The notes beneath the pieces are model-generated. The model was not told the origin of the DNA. It saw nothing but the letters and a program-made list of their open reading frames with translations, and searched no databases. DNA of 64,000 nt from Onchidella celtica (lineage: Eukaryota; Mollusca; Gastropoda; Systellommatophora; Onchidiidae): the NCBI GenBank assembly GCA_963931925.1, contig OZ007575.1, forward strand, positions 38,756,846 through 38,820,845. The letters are read 5' to 3'. Positions 23,443-35,751 of the stretch are shown here, piece after piece. The translations under genes were made by a program, and so were the position numbers. Numbering within the stretch: position 1 is the first letter of the stretch; each line of letters starts with the position of its first letter.

Positions 23443-23790
23443 TTGTATTCTCAAGGCAGGTGGTTGGTGGACGCATCTGGTAAATTCTCCTTCTGTCCCA
23501 TCATTGCTGTAGGAGAAAAGTCCTTTTCATTTCTTGGCCCTACCATCTGGAACACTCTTCCAAAGACAACCAGGGAAATTAATGACATTGGTTCTTTCAA
23601 ACGCCATCTGAAGACCCATTTCTTTCAGACAAACTAGGCTAGGTGTTTTTCGGCAGCAACAATAGTAAATATTTTTGAATTTCTTTTGTGTATGCGTGTG
23701 TGTGTGTGTGTGTAAGAGTTTGTTAAAGCGCCCAGAGCTTGTCATCGACGGGGTTGGGCGCTATATAAATGCAATATATTATTGTTATTA
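23443..23790 (+). mobile_element. L2/CR1-like LINE, 3' end fragment
   Basis: The frame 23443-23637 reads GEKSFSFLGPTIWNTLPKTT and GSFKRHLKTHFF, the conserved C-terminal end of L2/CR1-type reverse transcriptase proteins. It is followed by GGGCGCTATATAAATGC and an ATT-rich tail, the typical 3' terminus. It is 5'-truncated and not functional. Confidence 0.75.
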
Positions 23791-24031
23791 TTAATATTCT
23801 GTCTATCGTCTTGCTTTTTCCAAGCACAATGTGATCGGTATCGTGTCGACGTGCTTTCTCTTAACTCTTTGCTAAATGTAGCAGTTCACGGTGCCCAGCT
23901 AGATGGGGAATTGGGTTCATTGGTCCATTGTGGTTGGTCCTAGGTCTCTATACGACAGCATTTGGCTTCTGGATATGAAAAAAACAAAACAAAACATTTT
24001 GGAAAAATAAATAAGTTTAATTGAGCCCAAA

Positions 24032-24440
24032 AATGTGTGGCATGCAACTGCCAACTATCAATGAAACATAATTATTTTAACTGAATGTATAGACTTCATG
24101 CATATCGGAAGAAGGCACTACGCCTACGAATCCATGAAAGAATTATTTTCTGACGTGGGCCCACAGCGCATCCTATCCTTTCTGATAGAGGCTAAGAGCT
24201 ACAATTTGGTATACAGGTAATAACTTTTATACTCGTTTACAAAACATTTTCCAGATCTATACAAATTTTTTTTAGAATTTTATCAATGCGTTAAAATTAT
24301 ATGAATGTATTTAATTCCATGTTAAACTTAAAAGCACTCAATATGAAACATAAATAAAAAAACGTGTTCCCAAACAGACCTGAAGGCCGCAAAGTGGCCG
24401 CTATCGTTCCGACGTGCCGCAAAAACCCAAATTCAAACAA
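24032..24440 (+). repeat. Dispersed repeat family R1, full copy
   Basis: It shares its 5' block (GTGTGGCATGCAACTGCCAA) and 3' block (AAAGTGGCCG...CGACG, then AAAACCCA) with copies at 61539-61930 (plus) and 58190-58535 (minus), and its 3' half with 34505-34740. The class is not known. Confidence 0.6.
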
Positions 24441-25339
24441 ACTCATGCCCTTCCATGTAAGAGTGGCCTTTACACCTGTTTTATTGTTTCACAGAAAATT
24501 GAGTTTGAATTTTTAAAAGAATTTAAACATTTTTGTTGTGTGAGAATTGTAATGAACTGGAGGATGAATTTCACGTGCTACTGTCTTGCAAAAAATTCAA
24601 AGATATAAAGGAACATTTTTTTTACCGTCTTGGCTAGTTGTTAGACCAAACATGTTTAAGTTCATAAATTTTCTGTCGTCGATGCACGATATACTAGAAC
24701 AACATTTGTTTGGACTGTTTTGCATAAAGTACTAAACGATTACAATAATATCACTTTGTGACTTCTCCTGGTGAGGTCTGGAGTCTGAATTCTTCTTTGT
24801 GTGAAAATGTAAATCTTAGTGATATTTTCATGTATAGTAAATTCGCGACAGATAAAGGTGGATTTGGTGGGTGGGTGGGGTGGGGTGTGGGGGATTGAAG
24901 AATGATGACTGTTTCTGGCGATTATCAGTCAAGTTATATTTTATTGTATATTATTATAAGTAAATGTATAAATTGTAGAGGGCAGGAAGGAGCGGAGAGA
25001 GTGAATGACATGCGTTGTGTTTCTAATGTTTCTTCCTATCTTGTATGCATGATTATTCTGTTTATTTAGTATTGGCCCGTAAAGGCCTACAATCAACTTG
25101 AACTAACTTTATTTGATCATCCTTTTAGAATGACGAAGTTTCATTTGCTCTTAGCTTTTAGATACACCTTAGACACTGTTGTTAGGGACACTAAATGAAC
25201 AAACTAAATTTTATAACATCTCTAAACCATCTCAGGCTAAAAATGTACCCAATATTAAATAATAGGCTATACAAGGCGCTACCTTCACTGGGTCTACTTA
25301 AATCAGTGGTAAAAAAACCTCTGGCAGTGATTCTGACGC
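24441..25339. other. Unassigned stretch
   Basis: A G-rich run lies at 24863-24895. No gene or known repeat was recognised. Confidence 0.4.
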
Positions 25340-25736
25340 TGTTTAGCTCTTTATTTGAAGAGTTTCCGCTGCCACCGGCATTAACACCTCACTTTTCTTG
25401 TTTCCATTTTTCTTGTTCTCGTATCTGTGTGTTTTGTGGTAGGGATTAAATTGCTTTTGTTTAGAATTTTGCCCGGGCAGAAGCCTTGTTCGGCTTTCTC
25501 TTCTTGACTTTCAACTGTTTAACTGGCAAGGTATCTTTAATGTGGGGGCCCTCTGAGTTTTTCGTCTTTATCCGAGAAGTCTAGGTGCTCGATCCTACCC
25601 ACCATAGGATCAGGGTCAGGAATTTTTCCCGCGAAAAAAAAAAAAAAATCTCAACATGCCTGCACCGACTGGGGATTGAACCCGGTATCTTCGGCATGAA
25701 AAGTGAGCACCTTGCCTCTGGACCACCTTGCCCCCC
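25340..25736 (-). mobile_element. tRNA-derived SINE, near full length
   Basis: On the minus strand a tRNA-like head carries a B box (GGGTTCAATCCCC, 25672-25684) and the A-box-side words AAGGTGCTCAC. It is followed by a body with CTTCTCGGATAAAGACGAAA and a 3' part with GCCCGGGCAAAATTC. The same order occurs at 51053-51425. The tracts between 25635 and 25768 (poly-A, poly-C) have expanded. Confidence 0.75.
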
Positions 25737-26458
25737 CTCCCCACCCCCTCCCCCCCCCCCCCCCCCCCGATTCTGAAGCGGTAGGCACTCTGGTCCCAGC
25801 GTAGGAATTCCACATTAAGGGGAGGAACTGGGAAGGAATTTCAGCCATAGGACGAACTTCAAACTGGGAAAGAATACACTCTGCACACTTAGCAATGCTA
25901 ATCCAAAGGTAGAATTGTTGGTTTAACCAGAACAAACAGCATGGGCTGTGGAGCTTGATATCACAAGCAAAAATCTTTTTTTTGAATTTTGAAAACCAGT
26001 TATAGATAAAACAAAAGTTAAGATTTTTTGAGCGGCAGATGGCTGATAGACTTTTATGTAAGTATATATATTCCCAGAAGAAGGACCACTTGTTTCCTTT
26101 CTTTTAATATTATTAAACGTTTTATATCTTCGTAATTATCAATGATACTAGACTGCTTGTTTGGAGTTTTATAATCCATTGAAATGTGACATTTTCATGT
26201 AATTTCGTTTGACTGCAAGTAGTAAAATAATTAGTTTCACATATTGTGTCAATAATTGCCACTGTAAGAATATTATGGTAAAAAAAACAACATGTTCCTG
26301 GCAATTCAAAATGGGGAATGAATTGAAGAAACCTGACAGAGGTGCAAATGCCAAAGGCAGCGACCCTCCTAAAATGAATACCTCCAATAGGAAACCGGAG
26401 ATCGCTAGCTGAAAAATGTGGCCTGGGATTTTGAGAACCAATGACTTAAGGCTTATTG
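25737..26458. other. Unassigned stretch
   Basis: It begins with a poly-C run and continues without recognisable genes. Confidence 0.35.
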
Positions 26459-26943
26459 GGATCTTGGTTCATGTTTGTTCTAACTCCATTTTCTGAAAAA
26501 CTGGAGATCTCTTACTATGTAGAAGAGGTATAACAAATGCGAATTTTGACACTTGTTTAAAAAGCGTTTTAGGACTTATCAAGCTGTTTCACACGTCCGA
26601 TTTATTCTAACTCCTTATTATAATACTATAGCAGCAAAACGACGTTTAACGTCTAATTTCTCAATAGTCAAACACAAAATTTTGAGAAAAACCCAAAAGA
26701 CTGAAAGTAGGTCAACCGACAAAAACAATGGTATGCAGCAGAGGTGAGGCGAACAATCGACCATGAGTAAATTTGAGATGGATTGTATCAAATGACTAGT
26801 AAGGCAAAGAGCATTGTTCACTTTGCTTTCCCTCACTTAGGGAAATTTAAGGTCATGAGCCTTGGGAATTTTTGGTAAACATGGGTGAAGCCTATTGTGC
26901 AAAAAGTGTAGTTGGAACAGACAAGAACTAACGTCACGTTATC
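26459..26943. repeat. 250-bp MITE family copy, interrupted
   Basis: The 5' and middle parts (TCCATTTTCTGAAAAACTGG, GTAGAAGAGGTATAAC) are at 26459-26690. The 3' end (GGAACAGACAAGAACTAACG) is displaced to 26891-26943, so about 200 bp of foreign sequence splits the copy. Confidence 0.55.
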
Positions 26944-27961
26944 GGCATCGCTACCACCGAAAACATACCTGACACGTCTTTGACAATCACAGTTTCTCAA
27001 AACAGGGTGTGTGACACGCGTGTTCTCGCTGATTCTCAGTGTTGTCTGGATGATTCATCACTCACATCTTCATTTGGGTAAAATCTGGACTCCTCTCAAA
27101 TCAAGGTTTGCAGAAAAAACGGTATCAAGTTGCACCGTCGGTCACAAAAACGTGCTGAAAAAAGAAAAATACTGGCGAAAGACTAAGTGTCATCACACTG
27201 TCAAACGAAAACGGTCGATCGAAAGGTATAATTTCCATTTTATTATACAGATTCTACCTTTTCAACTTGTCTTTAGTATACAGTATGTGAGTGGATCTGA
27301 CGAAATCTTTAGATTATATTCCTGAGATCTGACCCACCCACCCCCTTTTTTTTTTTATCCACGGGGAAATTTTTTCTATGGACATTGAGATTTGCTTATA
27401 ATATGAAAGATTAGCCATTTTTCTGCATTCAGTTAAAATATTTGGCTTGAAATCGTCTTAGAAATATTTTATTTTGATTTATTTAAGAAGTAAAAAAATA
27501 ATTCATAATTAGCCCGGTTTTGTCAGATCCGCCGAACATATACAAGTGTCTCAAATACATGTACATGCACTTTGAATATTTATGAATTCAATGCCAATCA
27601 AGATACATTCAGATTGCAGAGGACAGGCGTGTAATTGTGTTATGGCATGTATTCAACAAATCGATGGCCGTTCTGGGCCAGACACTGATGACAACGCAGT
27701 TCAATAGAGTTGCAAACAACATTAAGTTGTTAATTTGTGTAAACAATTTTTTTTCAGACACCCGGTAAATACATGTATGTAAACAATAAAGTGAAAATCC
27801 ACAGTGAAACATTTTCCACAAATTACGTGCGGACGCATTAAAGTTAATCGCCCTCTCAGAATGACAGGGTTCTAACTCCCTGAGGTCAACTTTGGAAAAA
27901 TCCATGATTGAAGGTTCAAGTGCTCATAGCTTTTAGAGACGCACATTGTCTTTTCTTTTTA
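26944..27961. other. Unassigned stretch
   Basis: AT-rich, with no protein-like frames and no repeat that I can match with confidence. Confidence 0.35.
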
Positions 27962-28634
27962 GTAATAGTTCGTCCATCAGGTATGATGATGACCTTAACA
28001 ACACCAGAGGAATAAAGAACAGAAATTGTTGAGAATTTCAACACATGGACAATAAAGAGAACTAAAGGACACAGAGGACAGAATGGAAAGACTGTTCTTT
28101 CATGACTTATGGCTTCTCATGTGACTGATAAGTCCTATTTTTGCCCTGCAGACCCTTCCGCATAAATGACAAGAGTGCTCCGTTGGTTCAGTACCACTGG
28201 GCCTTTTCTTGCGCCGTTCTCTTTTTTTGATAGCCTGCTGGACTCTGTCAGCTTCCCATGCTTTGCTGCCTCTGGTAAGGGCCGCCCTCCAATTTGGACG
28301 ATCAAGCGAGAGCTTTTCCCACTCACTCACATCAATGGCAAAGGCCTTCAGTGATTGCTTGAGAGTGTCTTTGTAACGTCTCTTTGGGGCCCCAACATTC
28401 CTCGTTCCATTGGAGAGCTCAGAGAAGAAGATTTGCTTAGGGAGTCTGGAGTCGGGCATTCTGACAACATGTCCTGCCCAACGTAGCTGAATTTTTTTCA
28501 GGTGGCAGAAGATGCTCAATTCCTTGGCACGATTGAGGACCTCAGTGTCTGGAATTTTATCCTGCCATTTGATCCTTAGGATCTTTCTAAGGCAGGTCAG
28601 ATGAAAGTGATTTAGCTTATGACCACACCGCACA
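27962..28634 (-). mobile_element. 5'-truncated non-LTR retrotransposon with C-terminal zinc finger
   Basis: The frame 28100-28633 encodes 177 residues after the reverse transcriptase domain: LRKILRIKWQDKIPDTEVL, LRWAGHVVRMPDSRLPKQIF and GAPKRRYKDTLKQSL. It ends in a C2H2-like finger, CHLCGRVCRAKIGLISHMRSH. This layout (thumb/connection region plus C-terminal CCHH) is known in animal LINEs. The frame has no stop. The 3' UTR runs to about 27962. The reverse transcriptase core and endonuclease are absent, so it is a dead 5'-truncated insertion. Confidence 0.8.
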
Positions 28635-29378
28635 CCGCTATTTTTAGTAATACTTACAAATTACCCATGAATTCCGCTAGACACTTTTGACACACTACGG
28701 AGAATGCATGTAGACGTAGTGTGTAGTGTGTAACTCAATTCAGCCAAAAAATGGAGATATCTATAAAACCTTGTCAGTCTAAGGGGACGTCTTGATGTCC
28801 AAGAGGTATCAAGTTCCCGAAAAGCCGGTTCCCACCAAAGCGCGTTTTTTTTATCTGCGCCTTTTTGACTGGCGTTTTTTTTTTCTTCGAAAAGTATTAC
28901 ATCTAAAAAATATGCTTAATGGGTTTGACGAGTTTGGAGATAGCACGTCGACACGATAATGGTCACAATGTGCAAGGCGATAGACAGAATACAGCACAAT
29001 AATTGGACAGTCTGCGACCCTACCAAAAGCGCCCGCCACCCACTAGCTGCTTAGATTGGAACACTTACAATAAAAATAGGAGTGTATTTTTTTTTTCTCC
29101 AGAAAACGCGCGTGTTCACTGAGTGAAAAAGAAGCGCAGAATGTGCCTCGAAGACACGCTTCATGAGAACAGACTTTAAGCTCACTTTGAACTTACTTCA
29201 CCTGAATTGTGAAGCCTGAAAAGCTTTCCATCTCCTTTATGACTGGTATTTTGTAATGTAAACTTAAGTGGGTAATTCACTGAAATACTTTTGAGGAAAA
29301 GTTCATTATCTGCCAGTATATAAATAGAGAAAAATAAAAGGAAGGATGGAGGAATAGGGAGGGAAAGGGGGGGGGCGG

Positions 29379-29454
<76 letters not shown>

Positions 29455-30056
29455 GGGGGGGGGGGGGAGAGGGAAAAAACAAACTCAGTTCCTGATTAAA
29501 AAGAAACTAACTTTTAGGACCAGAAAATTAATACTGGAAGACGGAAAATTGGCAAGCGTAAAAAAAACAAGGGAGGAGAGGGGGGGGGGGGGGGGTAAAA
29601 ACGTTTAACGTAAAAAAAAGTTAAGACACGAAAAAGGTTGGACACTAAAAAAGTTTAGCATTTAAATAAAAAAAAAAGTATTTTAAAAAAGCTTAAGCGT
29701 TTAAAGAAAAGAAAAAAAGTTATGCGTTAAATTACAACGGCATGTGTTTAAACAAAAATATGCGTGAAAAAGGCATAAAAAAAGAAAGCGTAAAATCAAA
29801 ACAAAGAGCTACGACTTTAGGAAGGGGATAAGTCTCCTAGACGGGTGGTTTTATTTTATATTTAAAAAAAAACTAATGTAAAGTGACTCGTTTTCCTTTT
29901 CACTTGACTTTTTCCGCTTGCCTTTTTTTTTTCCCGCCGTCTAAAATAAACACATTAGAGAAGCTATGAAAACTGCAGTGGTGGAAGCATAGCAGGTGAC
30001 GGAATGCCGTGGACTAAAATTACAGAAGAGTTTCGTACCTCCCGACCACCCACTGA
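28635..30056. other. Low-complexity stretch and R2 copy
   Basis: An R2-family copy lies on the minus strand at about 28905-29045. A (GA)n microsatellite fills about 29381-29448 and is followed by poly-G runs (29455-29469, 29581-29595). Then come A-rich sequences with repeated short words. No gene was found. Confidence 0.5.
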
Positions 30057-30880
30057 TCCCAAATCCTGTCCATAACCCTGTCCTTGTCCTTAATCCTAAT
30101 CCTATCATTGACTCTAAGCCCATCCCTAACCCTGTCCTTGTCCCTAATCCTAAACCTACCAGTATCCCCTATCCATATGCCCAATACTAAACCTACCCGA
30201 AATACAAACTATGCAAAGCCTATCCTCAAAAGCTTTGTCCTTCCTCAAATCTATCCTAAACCTAACCCCATCCCTAACACTGTTCGTATCGCTAATAATC
30301 AACCCTGAACTTATCCCGAACCCTAAACCTATTCATAACCCTGTCCTTATCCCTAATCCTAATACCTACCCCTAACCCTGTCTCTATCAGTAATCCTAAA
30401 CCTAACCCTTACTCCTCATCTTTCATCCTAAGCATTACCTTTAACCCCTGACCTATGCCTAATGCTAAATCTACCCGTAATCCTTGCTATCCTTAATCCT
30501 AAACCGATCCTCAACTTCGTTCTTTCTTATCCCTAATTCTAAACCTAATTTCATCCCTAATCCTGTCCGCATCCCTGATACAAAACCCTAAACGTATCCC
30601 TAATCCTTCGACCATCCCTAAATCTGTCTTTATTCCCAATCCTAAATTTGAACTTATCCCAAGTCCTAGACCTATCCCTGATTCTGTCTTATCCCTAATC
30701 CTAAACTTATCCCCTAATTTCTTCTCTCTCATCCTAAACATATCCTTAACCCCTGTCCTTATGTTTTATGCTAAATCCATCACTTGTCCATACTATCCTT
30801 AATCCTTAACATATCCTTAACTCTGTTCCTTCCTTGCCATTAGTCTTAAAACCTAATCTTATTCCTAACCCTGCCCCTTG
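30057..30880. repeat. Degenerate telomere-like satellite
   Basis: Imperfect repeats of words such as AACCCTGTCC, CCCTAATCC and TAAACCTATC occur with a period of roughly 36 bp. CCCTAA/CCTAACCC steps recall the TTAGGG telomere, but the order is not that of a telomeric array. A short fragment in reverse orientation is at 37696-37762. Confidence 0.8.
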
Positions 30881-31100
30881 CCCTTTCGGCCAGAAAACAA
30901 AAAGAAAATTATTAAAGGTCTATTAACAAAAAATGTCCAGAGTTGGAAGTGGTCAGGACGCACGAAATTCTTTCCAATAAATTAAAAAGTCAGCCCAATA
31001 AAAAAAAAAACGAAACAATTTTCGAATTCCTCTTTCCTCATCCCCCCCCCCCCCCACACCCAGCCAGGAAAGTAAATGGCCAACCTTGCATCCCACTCAC

Positions 31101-31160
31101 CATGATGAATTGCTGAACTTGTACATACTCATAGACACCCCTCCCCCTCCCACTGACGAC
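31101..31160 (-). CDS. Candidate 60-nt exon, unknown gene
   Basis: The segment lies between a good acceptor (CCATTGTTTCAG) and a good donor (ATG|GTGAGT). It encodes exactly 20 codons (GVYEYVQVQQFIM at its end) in phase 0 on both sides. It would join in frame to the candidate exon at 38185-38294. No family was recognised, and flanking sequence is partly repeat, so it could be chance. Confidence 0.35.
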
Positions 31161-31261
31161 CTGAAACAATGGCAACAGATCAATGCTGAAAAGCAAGATC
31201 ACACACACAGGCAATTGAGATAAGACAGACAGAGACCAGAAAGCCAACGGGTGCTGGATAT

Positions 31262-31400
31262 CACACTGAGATATGTGCAACACAATGTACATTACACGAG
31301 ATTCAGTGAGATGTCTCGAGTTTTTCAGAACTGGAGCTGAGACTTTGTCAAGCCTTGTTCGGTTCGGAAGTTAAAGATTTGTCACATCCTGAAATGGGTT
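31262..31400 (-). repeat. Dispersed repeat, inverted copy of 37925-38085
   Basis: The complement of this stretch shares CCAGTTCTGAAA, GAGACATCTCACTGAA and CAATGTACAT words in the same order with 37925-38085. Confidence 0.5.
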
Positions 31401-32600
31401 TGCCCACCGAACCCCCCCCCCCCCCCCACAACAAAACCCCACCACCTATAGAACAGTGGCTTTAAAGATTCCCAGCCCTCTCCACCCCCCCCCCTCTTGC
31501 CATCCCAAGTTTCCTCACCCCCTCTGCCATTTTAAATTTTCAACTGATAATTTTTCATCATTTAGACTTTTACACTGGTAATTATTGAAACAATTTATGT
31601 AACTAAATTCCTTTACTAATTGAAATGAAATGAAAAAAAAAAAAAAACAGAAGGAAAAAATCCCTATTTCAGTGGATCATAAAACTATCTATATACAGTG
31701 AGTACATTCTTTACCAGCTTGGAGTTCCTATCCTGGCTGAAATAGAGCCGTCTTAACGCATCGGCACATAAGGCAGTTGTCCAGGGGCCCCAAGGGTTTA
31801 GGGGGCCCCAAGGGTTTAGGAGGCCCCATGCAGGCAAATTTACATTGGTTTTTGAAACGGGGATAAAATCCTATTGCTTTGCCCAAATAATGTTAAGACT
31901 GCCGGGGGACTGAAATTCCTCCCAAATTCCTCCACTTAGGTTTGAATTCCCTCCCTTGGGAGCCAATGCCCTTACTCTGAGAATCATCGCTATGGAGATT
32001 GTTGCATGGAGCAATGGCGTGCAGAAAGGGCGGACAGAGGGGGGCGTAGGCCCCGTGCATCCATTCCAGGGGGTATGCGATCAAAGAGTATCTAGGCATA
32101 CAAATCAAGGAGTTGCCCGCCCCGGGCATGATGGGGCATCCCAGATCTCTGCACGCCACTGACACGGAGCCAACATCAGATAATACAGCTTGTTAATTCT
32201 TTGCAGTTCGCCCATTTTTTACCTTTTCTGCAACCCAACGAGGGTTGTCTCAAAGATTGTAGGCTAGTGTCAGCTTGTTTACATAGAATACAGACAAGGT
32301 CAATGGACATATTCACACCAAAAGCCTACAACTTATTGAAGAAACACGTAACACGTTTAAGAAACGCCCGAAAACACGCCTTTTACAATTGGTGGAATGC
32401 TACCATAATTATGTGTTTCTGACCGTTGTCCCATATGCTTAGCATCCTCTTTGTAAAGGCGAATTGAATATTAGTTGAAGAAATTACTCTTTCTAAGTCT
32501 TAAGCTTTACTTTTTGACGGGAGAATGCGGTATATGCATGAAATTAATATTTATTATTAATATCAATTTGCTTTAGAGACATGCAGCACCTTTTTTGTTC
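31401..32600. other. Unassigned stretch
   Basis: Poly-C tracts are at 31412-31428 and 31486-31495. A short tandem duplication (GGCCCCAAGGGTTTAGG) lies at 31790-31820. No gene was found. Confidence 0.35.
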
Positions 32601-32639
32601 AAAGCCTAGACCACTAAGGGGGGATCCCACCAATACGAA

Positions 32640-33345
32640 GCCTCGACCTGTGTGCATTTTGAATTTAACTGACTATCTGTGAGTGGGAATATCATGGTAC
32701 ATTTGGCTGTTACACTATTTAGTTATGGCTTTTTTACACCTTCATCCCGACTGCCAGACGAGACCCAAGCAAGAGAAAATGTGGACCTTTGTGCATTTTG
32801 GATTTGCCGACTGTCTGTGAATGGGAAAATTATTTGAATAACTTTCCTCTCACCCTGCCTACTAAAGGAGAGCCCAGCTGAATACAGAATGTGGAGCTTT
32901 GTGTGTTTTGCCTCAGCTGATTGAGTAGGAAAATCATGTTACACGTAGCTGGTACGTTGTTTAGTCGTGGTTTAAAAGTGCACAGCTTCCTTCGGCCCGA
33001 CTACTGAGCAGGGCCCAGCAATACGGAGTATGAAACTTTTGTGTGCATTTTGGACGTCCCTGCCTGTGAGTGCGAAAATCATGTTACATTTAGCTGGTAC
33101 ATTGTTCGGTCACGGTTTATAAACGCACAGCGTTTTTTCTACCCCGAGTAACGGAGCAGAGCCCAGAGGTATAGAGTGTAGATCTTTGTGCGTTTTGGTT
33201 TGGCTGGCTTTCTGTGCAAGTGGGAAAATCGTATCACATGTAGCTGGTACATTGTTGAGCCCTGGTTTTTAAGTGCACAGCATTCTCTCCCACCCCGACT
33301 ACCGAGCAGAGCCCAGACGTACAGAGCAAGGCTGCTGTGCGTTCT
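32640..33345. repeat. Degenerate tandem repeat, about 110-155-bp units
   Basis: The word TTTGTGCATTTTGG or close variants recurs near 32652, 32791, 32898, 33031, 33185 and 33337. Each is followed by sequence on AAATCATGTTACA and CCCGACTACCGAGCAGAGCC themes. The spacing is 139, 107, 133, 154 and 152 bp. Confidence 0.7.
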
Positions 33346-33689
33346 TTCTGCTGATTGGACCAGTGTCATAAGTAGACTTTGGTCATGATCGTTCTTCGTT
33401 TCTCTAGGGTCTCACTTTGGCCTTAAGGACTTTGGTCCTAAGGACTTGGGTGGCGTAGAATACTCAGTTTGACATATTGATTTTGTCCATTTTTCCCAAA
33501 TTGCCTGCACAACTTTTCTCAAACTTCGGCGACCAATTGGTAATTCAGGGCGCAAAGTCCGGATGGTTTAGTATATTGTGCAGGTAAACAGCCAGCACAG
33601 TACTGCACCCTGGACTACAACGACAGAACCAGCATATTCGCACCCACAGCGTACACGTCTGGACAGTTTAACAATAAGAACACTCAACA

Positions 33690-33740
33690 TATCATGTAAC
33701 GCCTTTCAGAAACGCCTGAAAACACACCTTTAGAACTGAT
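33690..33740 (+). mobile_element. L2-like LINE C-terminal scrap
   Basis: A few codons read FQKRLKTHL, the same C-terminal motif as in 23443-23637. A second weaker scrap lies near 32355-32395. Both are too short to classify further. Confidence 0.35.
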
Positions 33741-34504
33741 AGAATGTAAACACGGCTTAATCTAAAATGCACAAAAGTTGCACGGACATTCTTATAAAAT
33801 ACGAAACAATCTTATTGCCATAAGAAAACCCCTAGGAACAATAAAAATTGTCCTTATCGAAGTTTTTCCATAATGTGGAACACTTTCTAATTTATGAAGA
33901 ATATTCTGATCTGTTCTATGGTGCGCATGTGTGCGGGACTTGTAGTGAACAGCAATACGTCACGACCTAATGGCACAATGTCATAGCCAGTTGCTGCCAG
34001 TGCCAGCAAATGTACACTGAAGTAATAATGGCAGAGACTAACTTGTGTCTGATGAGGCTTCGCATGATAGGGTCTTCCTGGATTTACTAAGAAAATATGG
34101 AAAATTATGGTGTACACTTCGTGTCTGCCACTACCACAGTTTTTCTGTGGTTTTTATGATATTTCGTTCCGGGATTAGAATGCTACCCCCCCCCCCCCAT
34201 TCTAGTTCTTGTGGCCTAAAAAGTTGACATCAATCTTACACTTTACGGGAACATTTTTATTTCGGAAAAAAAGGAAAAAAACATTCTTCTTTCAAAATCC
34301 AGTGTAAGATGAACTATTATTCCTAAAAATTCCGTTTCTCAATCGTCTACGACAGTGAACAAGTTAGCGGAGAACGCCTCCCGAGTCCCTATGAATGTCC
34401 CTGGCTTTTAACGTCACACGTAAGCCAACATCTGGGGGTGGATCCGTGCCCTACTGCTCTCTGTAACAAAATTTGAATATACCGAATTTAACATTATGTC
34501 CAGA

Positions 34505-34740
34505 CTCGCCCCTTTTCAGTTACAAAACTTTTTTCAGATCCATACAAAACAACTTTTGAGAAATTTACCAATGTGGTAAAATTTAAACGCAACTATTGAA
34601 TTCTATTTGCGAAATTCAGAAGCTTTGAATACCAAACATAAATGACGTACCCAAATAGACCGTGATAGGCGCAAAATGGCCGTTGTTGTGCCGACGCACC
34701 TTAAAACACAAATTCAAACTCAAATATGCTCATGTTTAAT
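34505..34740 (+). repeat. R1 family, 3' half
   Basis: It matches the second half of the R1 copies at 24032 and 61539 (CTTTTTTCAGATCCATACAA, then the GGCCGTTG...CCGACGC block and AAAACACAAATTC). Confidence 0.55.
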
Positions 34741-35469
34741 TTAAATACACCCCCCCCCCCCCAACCCTGTGCTCTGTGCTATTTCGTGTCTCTCATGTCC
34801 CAACGGTGAGACTTCTTGTAAAGGAACCACGCAGAGGGGATGTCTGAAGGGGGTTATTGAATTTACTGGCAAATATTTGCCATTATCATGCCAAACTCCT
34901 TTTATCCTACTTTACAGTTTGATAATAATCAATTCTTTGAATTAAAAACAAATACATTTTTTTTAAGGACTAACCTGACACTACTTAGATCACATTTAGA
35001 AAACTTCAACAAAGCATTGCAAGTACCCTATTTGATGATTCGCCTTCTCATATAAAGAAGTAGCCTAACTCCGCCCCACACTTGACAATTTGTACTCCTG
35101 CCTCCGCCCACACAACGGTGCAAAAAGGGAGGGTGCAATATAATGCGGAAAAAAAAAATTGGCACGATCGTATTTCTAAAGAATAAAAGGGAACCCCGAT
35201 CTATGAGTATACTGATGGCTGTTATCGAACTGATGCACTGTAAAACCCAAAGTCAATCCTCCCACGCCCACCCGCACCCCCCCCCCCCAAAAACCCTCCC
35301 TCCTCCTCTATGAACGTACGATCTATTTATGTAGGTAGCTTAACTATAGTTCGTTCAGAAATCTGTGCCCTTCTTCCGAAAGTCATAACTTTAGAACTCT
35401 GACTGGATATTTGGGAAGTTGGTGTGTGTGGACTACCGGTCTTCAAGATTTTAGTAGCGGCTAATTAGT

Positions 35470-35605
35470 GGACTCTTCTGGTGTAGGGTCTTCCTTCTGT
35501 TTCCTATCGTTCTGTTATTATTCTGTCTTTCGTCTTGCCTTTTCCCGGCACGAAGTGACCGTTGTCGTGTCCAAATACTTTCTCCAAACTCAAACTCAAA
35601 CTCGT
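35470..35605 (+). repeat. Dispersed repeat family R2
   Basis: It shares ATTCTGTCTTTCGTCTTGCC and GTGACCGTTGTCGTGTCC with copies near 20020-20130, 23790-23875, 62530-62665 (plus) and 28905-29045 (minus). Confidence 0.55.
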
Positions 35606-35751
35606 AGACTTGAGCGAAATATTTTTTTTTATCCTGTGAGAACTCATCTTACTTCGATTACCATTTCCTGTTATCTTGATTTAATGGATAGGTTTACAGA
35701 CAGGATTAAGGGTTAAAGACAGGTTTGATAATAGATTTGGGTTTGGGAAGG

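Noticed and set aside
30057..30880. True telomere
   Set aside because: The repeats are irregular, have a ~36-bp period and lie inside unique sequence on both sides.
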